Shown: positions 26,126 through 39,900, counted from the stretch's first letter. The stretch: DNA of 64,000 nt from Sphingomonas sp. SORGH_AS_0879 (GCF_030819175.1 NZ_JAUTBJ010000002.1:3433001-3497000); one strand, 5' to 3'. Notes: generated by a model not told the origin, from the letters alone. Made by a program: numbers and translations.

Positions 26126-27862
26126 TTAAAAGCGAGTGAGAACGGAGAAGGTCAGGCGGTCGGGTCGAAGCCCCTCGAGATGGGCGCGGCCATATTCGAG
26201 GCTGGCGGTGACACCCGGGCTCCCGTCCCGGGCCTGCCCCGCGACGCGTATCCCCGCGCCATAGGCAAAGGCGTCGGTGCGACGCCGTTCGAACACCGTG
26301 GGCTGCTCGAACCACACGGTCCCTTGTGCGGCGAAGGCATAGGGCGTGATGTTCGCCAGGATGCCGCTGGCGGCGGCGACGAACGGCGCCTTCAACTCGC
26401 CCCGGGCGAAGAAGCCGCTGTCGCCCTGCACCCGCCCGGCATCGAGCGGCGAAATGCCGTCGACCGAGGCTATGCCGAACTGCTCCGAATTGGCCATGAC
26501 CTGGCCGAAGCTGGTCTGGCCCCGCGCGCGCAGACCCACCGCCAGATTGGGGGCCAGCGGCTGGGTCAGGTTGAACGACGCCGTCAGCTTGCGGAAGTCG
26601 GCGTCCGTGCCCGCACGCGACAGCGGCACCGCCACCGTCGCCTGCGATGCGGAGCGCGCGCCCAGCCCCGTCACGCCCAACGAGGCTTCGACCTGGGCCG
26701 AGACAAAGCCCTCACCCGGCAGATAGGCGCTCGCGTCGGCGCCGAGCCGCACCACCCGCAACCGGTCCTGCGACAGGGGCAGGACGACCGGGTCGATGAT
26801 CCGCACCCGCTCATTCTGCGCATCGAATCCGAGCGAGGCGCCTACCGACACGTCCCGCCGCCGCACCACCGGATAGCGCAAGGTCGAGGAGAAACGCTGG
26901 AAGCGGCTGCCGAACCCGGGCGAGGTCGCGCTGGCGGGACGCGGCGCGGTGCGCGCATCGGTGCCCTCCAGGGTCAGCGTCAGGCCGTCATCGCCCAGCG
27001 GCACGACAAGCCCGGCTGCCAGCGCACGGTTACGCGGCGTCGGGTCGAGCACGCTGGTGCGGTGCCCGGTATTGGGCAGCCCCGAGGCGCGCAGGTAGAT
27101 CTGCTCGCCCGCCCCCAGCACGGAGTTGAGATTCACCCCCGCGCCATAGGTCAGCGAGCCCAGCGCGCTGGACAGCGTGTTATCGAGGCTGACGAACCCC
27201 GAGACCGGCTGCCACTCGCCCTCCAGTCGCAGCACCGTCCCGCCCGGACGCTCGCCGGGCGACAACGTCGAGCGCACCGTCACGCCCGGCACGTCGGCGG
27301 CCAGCATCAGCCGCCGTTCGAGATCGCGCAGGGTGAGCGCCTTGTCCTCGGTCAGTTGCTCGGCCAGCCGCGCGATGCGCGAACGGACATTGGCGGGCAG
27401 CCCCGACGTGTCGACCCGCTCGATAAAGCCTTCCACCACGGCGAGGCGCACGGGCGCACCGTCCTTCAGATCCTGCTGCGGCACCGACACGCGGAGCAGC
27501 ACCCGCCCCGCCTTCGCCTCGGCCATCTCCGCTTCACCCGCCGCGGCGAAGATCTCGGCAACCGACACGCGCTTGCCATCCAGACGCTGGCGCAACTGCG
27601 CCTCGGTCGCGGGCGACAGTTTCCCGCCCTCGATGGTCAACCCCTGGGGCGTCACGAATAGCGTGTTGGCACCCTCCGGCGGGGTCCGCATCGCCTCCGC
27701 CGGAAGGGTTAGCGGCGCGCGTAGCTCCGCCTGTGCCGGCGGGGCATAGCTTGGCGGTGTGATCTGGCTCGCCGTCTGGGCGAACACCGTCACCGGTAAC
27801 AGAGCAATCAATGCCCCCGCCATAGCAACCGTATAATGCGACAGGATCGTCTTCTTGGACAT
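26126..27862 (-). CDS. TpsB1: two-partner-secretion outer-membrane transporter (ShlB/FhaC/HecB family)
   Basis: A 578-residue transporter of the Omp85/TpsB superfamily. ATG 27862 has GGGGGG six bases upstream and gives a signal peptide ending in VTVFAQ. A Pro-rich linker precedes the POTRA domain pair (FVTPQGLTIEGGKL; RVLLRVSVPQQ; VVEGFIERVDTSGLPANVRS). The C-terminal 16-strand barrel follows and ends in the aromatic residue Phe (TFSVLTRF), as barrel proteins do. It recognises the TPS domain of TpsA1, encoded 15 bp downstream, and exports it across the outer membrane. It lies after the TpsA2 gene, separated by a strong hairpin, so this second pair is probably a distinct transcription unit. 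Confidence 0.92.
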   Translation of the reverse strand: MSKKTILSHYTVAMAGALIALLPVTVFAQTASQITPPSYAPPAQAELRAPLTLPAEAMRTPPEGANTLFVTPQGLTIEGGKLSPATEAQLRQRLDGKRVSVAEIFAAAGEAEMAEAKAGRVLLRVSVPQQDLKDGAPVRLAVVEGFIERVDTSGLPANVRSRIARLAEQLTEDKALTLRDLERRLMLAADVPGVTVRSTLSPGERPGGTVLRLEGEWQPVSGFVSLDNTLSSALGSLTYGAGVNLNSVLGAGEQIYLRASGLPNTGHRTSVLDPTPRNRALAAGLVVPLGDDGLTLTLEGTDARTAPRPASATSPGFGSRFQRFSSTLRYPVVRRRDVSVGASLGFDAQNERVRIIDPVVLPLSQDRLRVVRLGADASAYLPGEGFVSAQVEASLGVTGLGARSASQATVAVPLSRAGTDADFRKLTASFNLTQPLAPNLAVGLRARGQTSFGQVMANSEQFGIASVDGISPLDAGRVQGDSGFFARGELKAPFVAAASGILANITPYAFAAQGTVWFEQPTVFERRRTDAFAYGAGIRVAGQARDGSPGVTASLEYGRAHLEGLRPDRLTFSVLTRF

Positions 27863-27926
27863 TGATGCCCCCCTTTGAATTTCGATTGGCATTTATAAGG
27901 TTTACTTGAGCTTCGGCCGTCTGATC

Positions 27927-27965
27927 GGCCTCCCCCAGGGCGATTATTGCCCTTGGGGGGAGGCC
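27927..27965 (-). terminator. Hairpin between tpsA2 and tpsB1
   Basis: GGCCTCCCCCAGGGC, a 7-base loop, and a nearly perfect complement ending in GGAGGCC form a very stable stem just after the tpsA2 stop. It is the probable end of the TpsB2-SapC-TpsA2 unit. The 64 bases between it and the tpsB1 start would hold the tpsB1 promoter. Confidence 0.7.
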
Positions 27966-27970
27966 TGCCG

Positions 27971-30900
27971 TCAGAAGCGGCTGGCGATGAAGCGGATCGT
28001 CGGCGTGATGACGCGGTTGGTTGGATAGGGAAGACCGGCCCCCTTGCTCGGTGCACAGCGAGCGGAACCGTTCTGATCCGACGCGCAGGTCAGCCCCATC
28101 AGATCGGTCGACTCTCCGCTGCCCGAACCGTCCGCTCGATTGCCCGAGCCATTGGAGTTACCGTCACCCCGGTTCGTGCCGGTGCCCTCGTCGGTCGACG
28201 ATCCGGTGCCGTTCGAGGTGCTTGCGTTCCCGTTCCGGCCCGAGGCGCTGGCACTGCCGGATGCGGTGGACCCCGATCCGCCGGAGCCTGCGTTCCCGGT
28301 CGAGAGCCCGTTCGAGCCATTGCCGCTCCCGGCGCCTGCCGAACCAAAGCCACCCGATCCGGTATTTCCGTTGGAGAAGCCGTTCCCGCCATTGCCATTC
28401 CCGGCGCCCGCCGAACCGAAGCCGCCCGAACCCGTGCCATTCGAAGGATCCGTGCTCGGGAACCACAAACCGCCCCCCGAACCGAACACGACCGAAATGT
28501 TGGTGCCGTCGCGCATCACCGGCGGCAGCTGATTGCCAAGCCTGCCGGCCTCCCTGATGACCTCGGGCGTGATCACACGAATGCCATCATCGGAACCGCG
28601 ATTGATGGTGAAGACACCGTTCGTGAACGCCACCCGATAGTTCGAGCCCGCCGACAGGCTGCCGCCGCTGATCGTGTAGGTACCAGCGCCTTCGCCAGCG
28701 CTGCGCGACGCGGCGCCGCTCATACTGTCGCCGGACACCATCCCGTCGCCGCCGACCGTGAAGCTCAGCGCCGGATCGACCTGACCTTGCGTCTTCGACA
28801 CGTTGTTGAGCGTGACCAGCAGATCGCGCGGCGTGATCGTGCCGATGTCAGCCGAGACGGCAGTGTTCTGCAGCAGGTAGTTGCCAGAGTCAGCGCCATT
28901 CACCGCCAGGCCCGATACCGTGACCCTCTTGCCCGTGCCGACATTGCGGTCCGCATAGCTGGCGCTGGCGGCCGTGACGGACAGAGCATCGCCTGCGACC
29001 ACGCCGTCGAGATTGACCGGCGACAGCGTGGCCGTCGTCGTGCCGTCATAACGCTTGGTGACCGCCCCGGTGAGTTGCCCGGTCAGCAGCTTGCGAGCGA
29101 TGGCGCCCGTCGCGTCGACCTTCACCACGGCGTAATTGCCGCCGGCATTGCCGTCATCGATCGTCCAGTTATCGACGATCAGCGTGCGGTTGCCGGCGTT
29201 CCGGCCGTCGAAGCTTTGGCGCAGGCCGTTCACCTGGTCGCCGGCCATCAGGCCGCTCACCGTGACCGCGCCATTCGACGCGTCGGTCCCGTCATAGACC
29301 TTGCTGTCGCCACTTGCCGTGAGCGTCAGCGTGGCCTTGCCGATCGAAGCCGTACCGCTGGCGATCGGGGCGAGCACGTAATTGCCCGCATCGGCACCGG
29401 TGAGCGATGCATTCGTCAGCGTGACACTCTTGTTCACGCCGACATTGCGATCGGCAAAGGCGAAGGATGCGCTCGCCGCGACATCGTCGCCGGACACCAT
29501 ATTGCCAAGCGAACCGAAGCGGCCCACAGCCCCGGTCGTACCGTCGTAGATCTTGTCCTGGACGCTGACCGCGGCGGTCAGCGTGCGGCGCGTGATCGTA
29601 CCGGCGGCATCGCGCAACGTGACGACATAATTGTCGCCGCCATTGCCGTCATCCACGCTGAAGCCGTTCACCGTGATCAGGCGGTCGCCGGCATTCCGGC
29701 TATCAAAAGCCTGGGTCGCACTGACCCGATCGTTGCCGATCAGCCCGGAGGCCGTGACCGAACCCGCCGACGACAGGCTGCCGTCATAGACCTTGGTGTC
29801 ACCCGTCGCCGCCAGCACCAGGCTGGCCCGGGCGACATCGGCCAGGGCGGTCAGATTGCCCGATGCAAGGGCATAATTGCCAAGACCATTGCCGCTCAGA
29901 CCGTAGCCGGTGAGGAGAAGGCTCTTGCCCATTCCCGCATGGCGATCGCCAAGCGTGCCGGTCGCGCCGGACATGTCGAGGGCAATCCCGTCTGCCAGCA
30001 TCAGGGCCTGCGTCGTGGTATCGCCATCCGCCGCCAGGAAGACCAACGAGCCGTGCTGGCCGGCGCTCAGCAGATCGGTGCCGTCATAGGTCTTCGCACC
30101 ACGCCCGGATACCGAGATCGAAACGAGACGCGGCGTGATCGCGCCGACATCGGCCGAAGCACTGTCATTCAACAGCACATAGTTGGCCGCATCGGTACCG
30201 CCCAGGACCATGCCCGACACCGTGACCCGCTTGCCCGTCCCGACATTGCGATCGGCATAGGTCGCCGATGCGGTCGTGAGATCGAGCGCGTCGCCCGCGA
30301 TCACGCCATCGAGGTTGACCGGGAGCAGCGTTGCGTCGCTCGTCCCGTCATAGGTCTTGGCGACGCCGCCGGTGAGTTGCCCGGTCAACCGCTTCTTCGC
30401 GATCGTGCCGACGGCACCGACCGTGACGACGGCATAGTTGCCTCCGCCATTGCCGTCGTTGATCGTCCAGCCCGTGGCGCCGAGGCTGCGATGGCCCGCA
30501 TCCTTGCTTGCGAATGTCTGGACAAGGCCGCTCAAGGTATCGCCGTTCACCAGGCCGGTGACGCCCACCACGCCATTCGACGCGTTCGTGCCATCATAGG
30601 TCTTGGCGTCGTCGACCGCCGTGAACGTCAACACCGCCTTGGCGATGTCGGCCGTTCCATAGGCGATGCGATCCAGAGCATAATTGCCGGCATCGCCGCC
30701 GGACAGGGCCACGCCGCTGACGGTCAAGGCCTTGGCCGTGCCGGCATTGCGATCGACAAAGGCGAACAGGCCATTGCCCGAGAAGGCGACATCGTCTCCC
30801 GTCACCACCCCGAACAAGCCCGTCATCGAACCCGTCGCCGCCGTCGTGCCATCATAGACCTTGCCGTTGACCACGCCGGTCGCCTGCAACAGCTTGGGCG

Positions 30901-33900
30901 TGATGAGGCCACTCACCGGGCCGCCGGTCGTCACGACATAGTTGTTGCCGCCATTCCCGTCCGCGATCGTCCAGCCGCCATCGATCGTCAGCAGGGCATT
31001 GCCCGCATTCCGGGTGTCGAACGACTGCGTGGCGGAGAAAGCGTCACCGCCCACCAGGCCGATCGCCTGCACCTGTGCGGCCGATCCCCTTGTGCCGTCA
31101 TAGACCTTGGTGTCGCTTACGGCGTTGAGAGACAGCGCTCTCGCCGTGATCGTGCCCGTACCGACGCCCAGGCCACTCAGCACATAGTTGGCGGCATCCG
31201 CCCCGCTCAAAACCGCGCCGGTGACGTTGACCGCCTTACCGGTACCGGCATGGCGATCGGCAAAGGAGAGCGCACCACCCGAGAGGGTCACGCGGTCGCC
31301 GACCACCAGGTTCTGCAGGTCGCCGAACGTACCGCTGGCCGCCAGCGTGCCGTCATAGACCTTGCTATCGACCGAAACCGCGGTGGTCAGCACACGCTGC
31401 GTGATCGCGCCGGCGATATCGAACAGCGTGACGACGTAATTGTCACCGCCATTGCCGTCGCTGATGGCATAGCCGCGATCGATGCGAAGGACGCGAGCAC
31501 CCGCATTCTTGCTGTCGAACGATTGGGTGAGCCCGCTCACGCGGTCCCCGGCGACCAGCCCGGTCATGGTGACGGTTCCGGCCGACGAGGTCGTCCCGTC
31601 ATACTGACGAATATCGGACCCGGCGGTCAGGATCAGGCTCGCCCTGTTGATCGTCGCGGTGGCGGTGGAACCGAGCGGAACCAGATTGTAATTACCCGCA
31701 TCCGCCCCGGTCAGGCTGCCGCTCCCGATCGTCACGATCTTGTTCGCGCCTGCGTTGCGATCGACGAAGTTCATCGCGGCATGGGCGGAGACATCGTCAC
31801 CGGCGATCAGGTTCTGGAGCGGACCGAAGCGACCGGTGGCGGTCGTCGTGCCGTCATAGACCTTGTCGTTGACGGTCACCGTCGTGGCGAGATCGCGCTT
31901 GGCGATCGTCCCGTTGGCATTGCGCAGGGCCACTACATAATTGTCGCCGCCATTGCCGTCCGAAAGCGCCACGCCATTGACCCGGATCGTCCGAGCGCCG
32001 GCGTTGCGGCTGTCGAAGGCCTGCCCGGCGGTGACGGTATCGCCCACCATCAGCCCCGTGACGAGCACCGCGCCGGTCGACGTCGCGGTGCCGTCATAGA
32101 TCTTGCTTTCGGCCACCGCCGTCAGCGTCAACTGCGCGCGAGCGATATCGGCAAGGCCGTGAGCGGGGGCTCCGGACAGGACGTAGTTGCCGTTCGTATC
32201 ACCGTCGAGCACATAGCCCGTCAAGTCCACGCTCTTGCCTGTCCCGGCGTTACGATCCGCGAGGACACCCGTGACCCCCGAGATATCGAGGCGGACGCCG
32301 TCCGCACGCATCAGCCCCTGCGTCAGTGCGTCGCCATCGGCGGTCAGGAAGACAAGCGACCCGAATTGGCCCGCGCCGAGCGCGTTGGTGCCGTCATAGA
32401 CCTTGCCCCCGCGGCCCGTGGTGGTGACCACCACCTGACGCGCGGTGATCTCGCCGACATTGCCGGAAGTCGAGGTCGACTGCAGGACGTAATTGTCCGC
32501 GTCCGCGCCGTTCAGCGCCATGCCCGACACCGTCACCCGCTTGCCCGTGCCGGCATTCTTGTCGGCATAGGCGGCGCTGGTGGCGGTCACGGTGACCGCA
32601 TCGCCCGCGACCACGCCCGCCAGATTGGCCGGCAGCAGCGTCGCCGTCGTCGTGCCGTCATAGACCTTGCTGACCGTACCGCTCAGGTCGCCCGTCAACT
32701 GCCTCTTGGAGATGATACCCGTGGCATCGACCTTGCTGATCGTGTAGTTGCCGCCGCCATTGCCGTCGGCAACCGTCCAACTCTCGGCACTCAGGGCCTG
32801 GCTACCCGCATTCTTGCTGGCAAAGGCCTGCGTCGCTTCTGCGGTGTCGCTGCCGACCAGCCCGGTGATCCCGACCACACCGGTCGAGCTGCGCGTTCCG
32901 TCATAGATCTTGCTATCGGCGCTCGCCGTCAGCGTCAGTACCGCCTTGGCGATGTTCGCGGTGCCATTGGCGGTTGCGCCAAGCATATAATTGCCCGCAT
33001 CGACACCGTCCAGAACAAGCCCACCCACCGTCACGGCCTTGCCGTTCCCGGCGTTGCGGTCGACGAATTCAAATGATCCGCTGCCGGTGACGCTGACCCT
33101 GTCGGCGCCGAGCACCCCGAACAGGCCGGTGACCCTGCCGGTCGCGGCTTTCGTGCCGTCATAGACCTTGTCGTTAACCGAAGCGCTCGCCTGCAACAGC
33201 TTGGGCGTGATGACGCCGTTGGCACCAGCACCAATGGTCACGACATAGTTGTTACCACCGTTGCCATCCGTGATCGTCCAGCCACCATCCACGCTCAGCA
33301 ACCGGCTGCCCGCATTCTTCCCGTCGAACGACTGGGTCGCGTTATACCCGTCGCCCCCGACAAGACCGAAAGCCTGCACTCGGCCTGCCGAACCGGTCGT
33401 ACCGTCATAGACCTTGCTGTCGGCAACCGCGTTCAGCGTCAGCGCCTTGGCGGTGATCGTGCCGGTGCCATTGCCGATGGTGCTCAGCACATAATTGGCC
33501 GCATCCACGCCGCCCAGGGTGGCGCCCGTCACGTTGACGACCTTGCCGCTGCCGGCATTGCGATCCGCGAACGACAAGGTGCCGCCCGAGAGGGTCACCG
33601 TCTCATTGCGGATAACGTTCTGGAGGCCACCGAACGTCCCCGTTGCGGTGGTCGTACCGTCATATTCCTTGGCGTCGACCGTAACCGAGGTGGTGAGTAT
33701 CCGCTGGGTGATCGCACCCGACGCATCCGCCAGCGTCACGACATAGTTGTTGCCGCCATTGCCATCGGCAACGACATAACGACCGTTGACCCGGAGCAGT
33801 CGGCCGCCGGCATTCTTATTATCGAAGGACTGGCTAAGACCGGTGACGCTGTCACCGCTCACAAGGCCATTGGTCAGGACCAGACCAGCGGAATCGGTGG

Positions 33901-36900
33901 TGCCGTCATACTGCCGATTGTCCGCCACGGCCGTCAGCGCGAGCGATGCGCGGGTGATGTCGGCCACACTGTCGGCAAGCGCGGCGAGCGTATAATTGCC
34001 CGCATCCGCGCCCGTCAGCCCGGCGTTCGACACCGTCACGACCTTGGCCGCGCCCGCATTGCGATCCGCAAAGGCAAGAGTGGCGGTCGCCGCCACGCTG
34101 TCGCCCACGATCAGATTATTCAGCCTGCCGAACGTGCCGGTGGCCGCTACCGTGCCGTCATAGACCTTGTTGTTCGCCGTGACGCTCGTGGTCAGTTGAC
34201 GCTTGGCGATATTGCCGACGCCATCCCGCAGTTGGACGACATAGTTCGCCCCCAGGTTGCCGTCATCGAGAGTGTAGCCGGTGACCTTCAACGCCCGGTC
34301 ACCCGCATTGCGGCTGTCGAACGCCTGGACCAAACCGCTCAGCGTATCGCCCGTCACCAGGCCGCTCGACGTAACAAGACCCGAAGACGCCTCAGTGCCG
34401 TCATAGGTCTTGGCATCGCCCGCGGCGGTCAGGATCAGGGTCGCACGCGCGATATCGGCAAGCCCACCGACACTGGTCGAGGCCAGCACGTAATTGCCGG
34501 CGGCATTGTTCTGGAGACCATAGCCCGACAGCGTCACGCTCTTGCCGGTGCCCGCGTTGCGATCCACCAACGCGCCCGTCACGCTTAAGGTGTCCAGGCT
34601 GACCCCGTCCTGCCCCATCAGGTCCCGCGTCGCCCTATCCCCGTCCGCCGCCAGGAAGACCAGCGAGCCCAGCTGGCCCGTGCCCAGCGTGGTGCCGCCG
34701 TCATAGACCTTGCCCCCGCGGCCCGTGGTGGTGACCACCACCTGACGCGCGGTGATCTCGCCGACATCGGCCCAGGTCGAGGTCGACTGCAGGACGTAAT
34801 TGTCCGCGTCCGCGCCGTTCAGCGCCATGCCCGACACCGTCACCCGCTTGCCCGTGCCGGCATTCTTGTCGGCATAGGCGGCGCTGGTGGCGGTCACGGT
34901 GACCGCATCGCCCGCGACCACGCCCGCCAGATTGGCCGGCAGCAGCGTCGCCGTCGTCGTGCCATCATAGACCTTGCTGACCGTACCGCTCAGGTCGCCC
35001 GTCAACTGCCTCTTGGAGATGATACCCGTGGCATCGACCTTGCTGATCGTGTAGTTGCCGCCGCCATTGCCGTCGGCGACCGTCCAGCTGTCGGCACTCA
35101 GGGCCTGGCTACCCGCATTCTTGCTGGCAAAGACCTGCGTCGCTTCTGCGGTGTCGCTGCCGACCAGCCCGGTGATCCCGACCACACCGGTCGAGCTGCG
35201 CGTTCCGTCATAGATCTTGCTATCGGCGCTCGCCGTCAGCGTCAGTACCGCCTTGGCGATGTTCGCGGTGCCATTGGCGACGCTATCGAGAACATAGTTG
35301 CTCGCATCCGCGCCCGACAGGGTCAGCCCGCTGACCGTGACGGCCTTGCCGGTGCCGGCATGGCGATCGACAAAGGCGAAAGTCCCGCTGCCATTGCTGG
35401 TGACGTCATCGCTTCCGATGACGCCAATCAGACTTCCAATCACGCCCGTCGCATCGACCGTGCCGTCATAGGTCTTGTTGCTGACGGTCGCTCCCGTTTG
35501 CAGCCGCTTTTGCGAAATCGTGCCCGCAGCGGTGTTGCCGATGGTCACGACATAGTTGTTGCCGCCATTGCCATCCGCGATCGACCAGCCGCCATCCACG
35601 CTCAGCAACCGGCTGCCCGCATTCTTCCCGTCGAACGACTGGGTCGCGTTGACCACGTCGCCCGCGATGAGGCCCACCGACTGGACACGTCCTGCCGACG
35701 CCTTGGTGGCATCATAGACCTTTGTGTCGGCAACCGCGTTCAGCGTCAGCGCCTTGGCGGTGATCGTGCCGGTGCCATTGCCGATGGTGCTCAGCACATA
35801 ATTGGCCGCATCCACGCCGCCCAGGGTGGCGCCCGTCACGTTGACGACCTTGCCGCTGCCGGCATTGCGGTCGGCGAACGACAAGGTGCCGCCCGAAAGG
35901 GTCACCGTCTCATTGCGGATGACGTTCTGGAGGCCACCGAACGTCCCCGTTGCGGTGGTCGTGCCGTCATATTCCTTGGCGTCGACCGTAACCGAGGTGG
36001 TGAGAATCCGCTGGGTGATCGCACCCGACGCATCGGCCAGCGTCACGACATAGTTGTTGCCGCTATTGCCGTCACTGACCACATAGCCATTGTCGACGGT
36101 GATCGCGCGAGCGCCCGCGTTCTTGCTGTCGAAGGATTGGGTCGCCGAGACACTGTCTCCACCGACCAGGCCGATCGCCCGCACCGTCCCGGTCGAGACC
36201 GTGGAGCCGTCATACTGACGGATGTCGGTCGTCGCAGCGAGCGTCAGTGCCGCCTGGCTGATCGTCGCCGTTGCAGCCGTACCAAGCGACAACAGGTTGT
36301 AATTGCCCGCATCTACTCCCGTCAGACCGGCCCCGCTGATGGTGACCAGCTTGTTCGATCCGGCGTTGCGATCGGCGAACGTCATCACGCCCGTGGCACT
36401 CACGGTATCGCCCACAATGACGTTCCGAAGCGCCGCGAAGCTGCCCGTCGCGGCCCTGGTCCCGTCATAGACCTTGTCGTTGACCGTAACCGTGGTCGTG
36501 ACATCGCGCCTGGCGATATTGCCGACGCCATCCCGCAGTTGGACGACATAGTTCGCGCCCAGGTTGCCGTCGTCGAGCGTATAGCCGGTGACCTTCAAGG
36601 CCCGGTCACCCGCATTGCGGCTGTCGAACGCCTGGACCAAACCGCTCAGCGTATCACCCGACACCAGCCCGCTCGACGTGACAAGACCCGAGGACGCCAC
36701 CGTGCCGTCATAGGTCTTGGCATCGCCTGCGGCGGTCAGCACCAGCGTTGCACGCGCGATATCGGCAAGCCCACCGACACTGGTCGAGGCCAGCACGTAA
36801 TTGCCGGCGGCATTGTTCTGGAGACCATAGCCCGACAGCGTCACGCCCTTGCCGGTGCCCGCATTGCGATCCACCAGCGTGCCCGTCACGCTCAAGGTGT

Positions 36901-39900
36901 CCAGGCTGACCCCGTCCGAAACCATCAGGTCCCGCGTCGCCCTATCCCCGTCCGCCGCCAGGAAGACCAGCGAGCCCAGCTGGCCCGTGCCCAGCGTGGT
37001 GCCGCCGTCATAGACCTTGCCCCCGCGGCCCGTGGTGGTGACCACCACCTGACGCGCGGTGATCTCGCCGACATCGGCCCAGGTCGAGGTCGACTGCAGG
37101 ACGTAATTGTCCGCGTCCGCGCCGTTCAGCGCCATGCCCGACACCGTCACCCGCTTGCCCGTGCCGGCATTCTTGTCGGCATAGGCGGCGCTGGTGGCGG
37201 TCACGGTGACCGCATCGCCCGCGACCACGCCCGCCAGATTGGCCGGCAGCAGCGTCGCCGTCGTCGTGCCGTCATAGACCTTGCTGACCGTGCCGCTCAG
37301 GTCGCCCGTCAGCTGCCTCTTGGAGATCGTACCCGTGGCATCGACCTTGCTGATCGTATAGTTGCCGCCACCGTTACCGTCGGCGACCGTCCAGCTTTCC
37401 GCACTCAGGGCCTGGCTACCCGCATTCTTACTGGCGAAGGCCTGCGTCGCTTCCGCGGTGTCGCTGCCGACCAATCCGGTGATCCCGACCACGCCGGTCG
37501 AGCTGCGCGTGCCATCATAGATCTTGGTGTCGCCGCTCGCCGTCAGCGTCAGTACCGCCTTGGCGATGTTCGCGGTGCCGTTGGCGACCGAACCGAGCGT
37601 ATAGTTGTCCGCATCCGCGCCCGCCAGCGTCATGCCGCTCACCGTCACCGCCTTGCCGTTACCGGCATGGCGATCGACAAAGGCGAACACGCCGGTGCCG
37701 TCCGCGTTGACAGTGTCGCCGCTCACGACGCCCGACAGGCCGGTCACGACGCCCGTGGCGGCGACGGTTCCGTCATACACCTTGTCCGAGACGCGAGAGC
37801 CGACCTGCACTTCCTTGCGCAGGATGGTGCCGAACGCCGTGTTGCCGATGGTCACGACATAATTGTTGCCGCCATTGCCATCGGCGACCGCCCAGCCGCC
37901 ATCGACCGAAATCGTGCGATCGCCCGCGTTCCGATCGTCGAAGGACTGCGTCGCGTTGACCACATCACCCGCGACCAAGCCCACTGCCTGCACACGACCC
38001 GCCGAGGCGGTCAGGCGGTCATAGACCTTCGTATCCGCCACGGCGTTGAGGGTCAGCGCCTTGGCCGTGATCGTGCCGGTCCCGGTGCCGAGGGTGCTGA
38101 GCACGTAATTGGCGGCGTCGGCTCCCCCGAGCGCTGCGCCGTTCACATTGACCGCCTTGCCGCTCCCGGCATTGCGGTCCGCGAACGTCAATACGCCACC
38201 CGACAGGCTGACACTATCGTCCCTGACGACATTGTTCAGCGTGCCGAACGTGCCGGTCGCCGACGTCGTGCCGTCATACTCCTTGGTATCCACGCTCACC
38301 GTCGTGGTGAGAACGCGACGGGTGATCGTACCAGCAGCATTCGCCAGCGCGACGACGTAATTGTCGCCGCCATTGCCGTCACTGACCGTATAGCCGCCAT
38401 CGACGCTGATCGTCCGAGCACCGGCATTCCTGCTGTCGAACGACTGAGTGGCGACGACGCTGTCGCCGGTTGCCAGACCAGTCACCCGAACAACGCCCGA
38501 CGACGCTCGTGAGCCGTCATATTCGCGGCTCTCCGCCGAAGCGCTCAGGACCAGCGATGCGCGGGCAATGTCGGCCACACTGTCGGCGAGGGCGGCGAGC
38601 GTATAATTGCCCGCATCCGCGCCCGTCAGCCCTGCGCCCGACACCGTCACGACCTTGGCCGCGCCCGCATTGCGATCCGCAAAGGCGAGAGTGGCGGTCG
38701 CCGCCACGCTGTCGCCCGCGATCAGGTTGTTCAGCCTGCCGAACGTGCCGGTGGCCGCGACCGTGCCGTCATAGACCTTATTGTTCGCCGTGACGCTCGT
38801 GGTCAGCTGGCGCTTGGCGATAGTGCCGACGCCATCCTGTAGCTGGACGATATAGTTCGCGCCCAGATTGCCGTCGTCGAGCGTGTAGCCGGTGACCTTC
38901 AACGCCCGGTCACCCGCATTGCGGCTGTCGAACGCCTGGACCAATCCGCTCAGCGTATCGCCCGACACCAGCCCGGTCGACGTGACGAGGCCCGAGGACG
39001 TCACAGTGCCGTCATAGGTCTTCGTATCGCCCGCAGCGGTCAGCACCAGCGTCGCACGTGCAATATCAGCAAGCCCGCCGACACTGGTCGAGGCCAACAC
39101 GTAATTGCCGACGGCATTGTTCAGGAGACCATAGCCCGACAGCGTCACGCTCTTGCCGGTGCCCGCGTTGCGATCCACCAACGCGCCCGTCACGCTTAAG
39201 GTGTCCAGGCTGACCCCGTCCTGCCCCATCAGGAACTGCGTCGTCGTGTCCCCGCTCGCTGCCAGGAAGACCAGCGAGCCGAGCTCGTTCGTTCCCAGCA
39301 CGGTGCCGCCGTCATAGGTCTTCGTACCCCGGCCCGACACATCGATCGTGACCGTCCGGGCCAGAATCGTGCCGGTGTTCGCCGACGCCGCACCGGCGCG
39401 CAGGGCATAATTGGCCGCATCCGCGCCGCCCAGGCTCATGCCCGAGATGGTCACGGTCTTGTCGCTACCGGCATTCTTATCCGAATAGGTCGCGCCTGTG
39501 CTCGACACCGCGACATCGTCACCACGGACGACGCCGTCTAGCGACGCACCCGCCAGGACGGCGGTGTCCGTGCCGTCATACACCTTGCTGAAGGTGCCGC
39601 TGATCTGACCCGTCAGGACCTTCTTGGCGATCGTGCCGACGGCATCGACCTTGGTGACGGCGTAGTTGCCGCCGTCATTGCCGTCCCCGATCGTCCAGCC
39701 GTCCACGCTGAGGGCCTGGTCGCCCGCATTCTTGCTGGCGAAGGCCTGCGTCGCTTCCGCGGTGTCACCGGTAACCAGTCCGCTGATCCCGACCACACCG
39801 GTCGAGCTGCGCAACCCGTCGTAGATCTTGCTATCGGCACTCGCCGTCAGCGTCAGCACCGCCTTGGCGATGTCAGCGGAACCCTGGACCGAATTGTTGC

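Noticed and set aside
28099-28557. Pro/Arg-rich plus-strand frames opposite the TpsA2 tail
   Set aside because: They mirror the Gly/Ser/Asn-rich tail codons on the other strand and are not genes.
27947-33076. Plus-strand open frame of 1709 codons opposite tpsA2
   Set aside because: It is a shadow of the repetitive, high-GC coding strand: Arg/Asp/Ala/His-rich with no signal peptide, domain or ribosome site, and it repeats in step with the YDG array.
35360-38512. Plus-strand open frame of 1050 codons opposite tpsA2
   Set aside because: Same antisense artefact; its periodic sequence mirrors the 2307-bp superrepeats.
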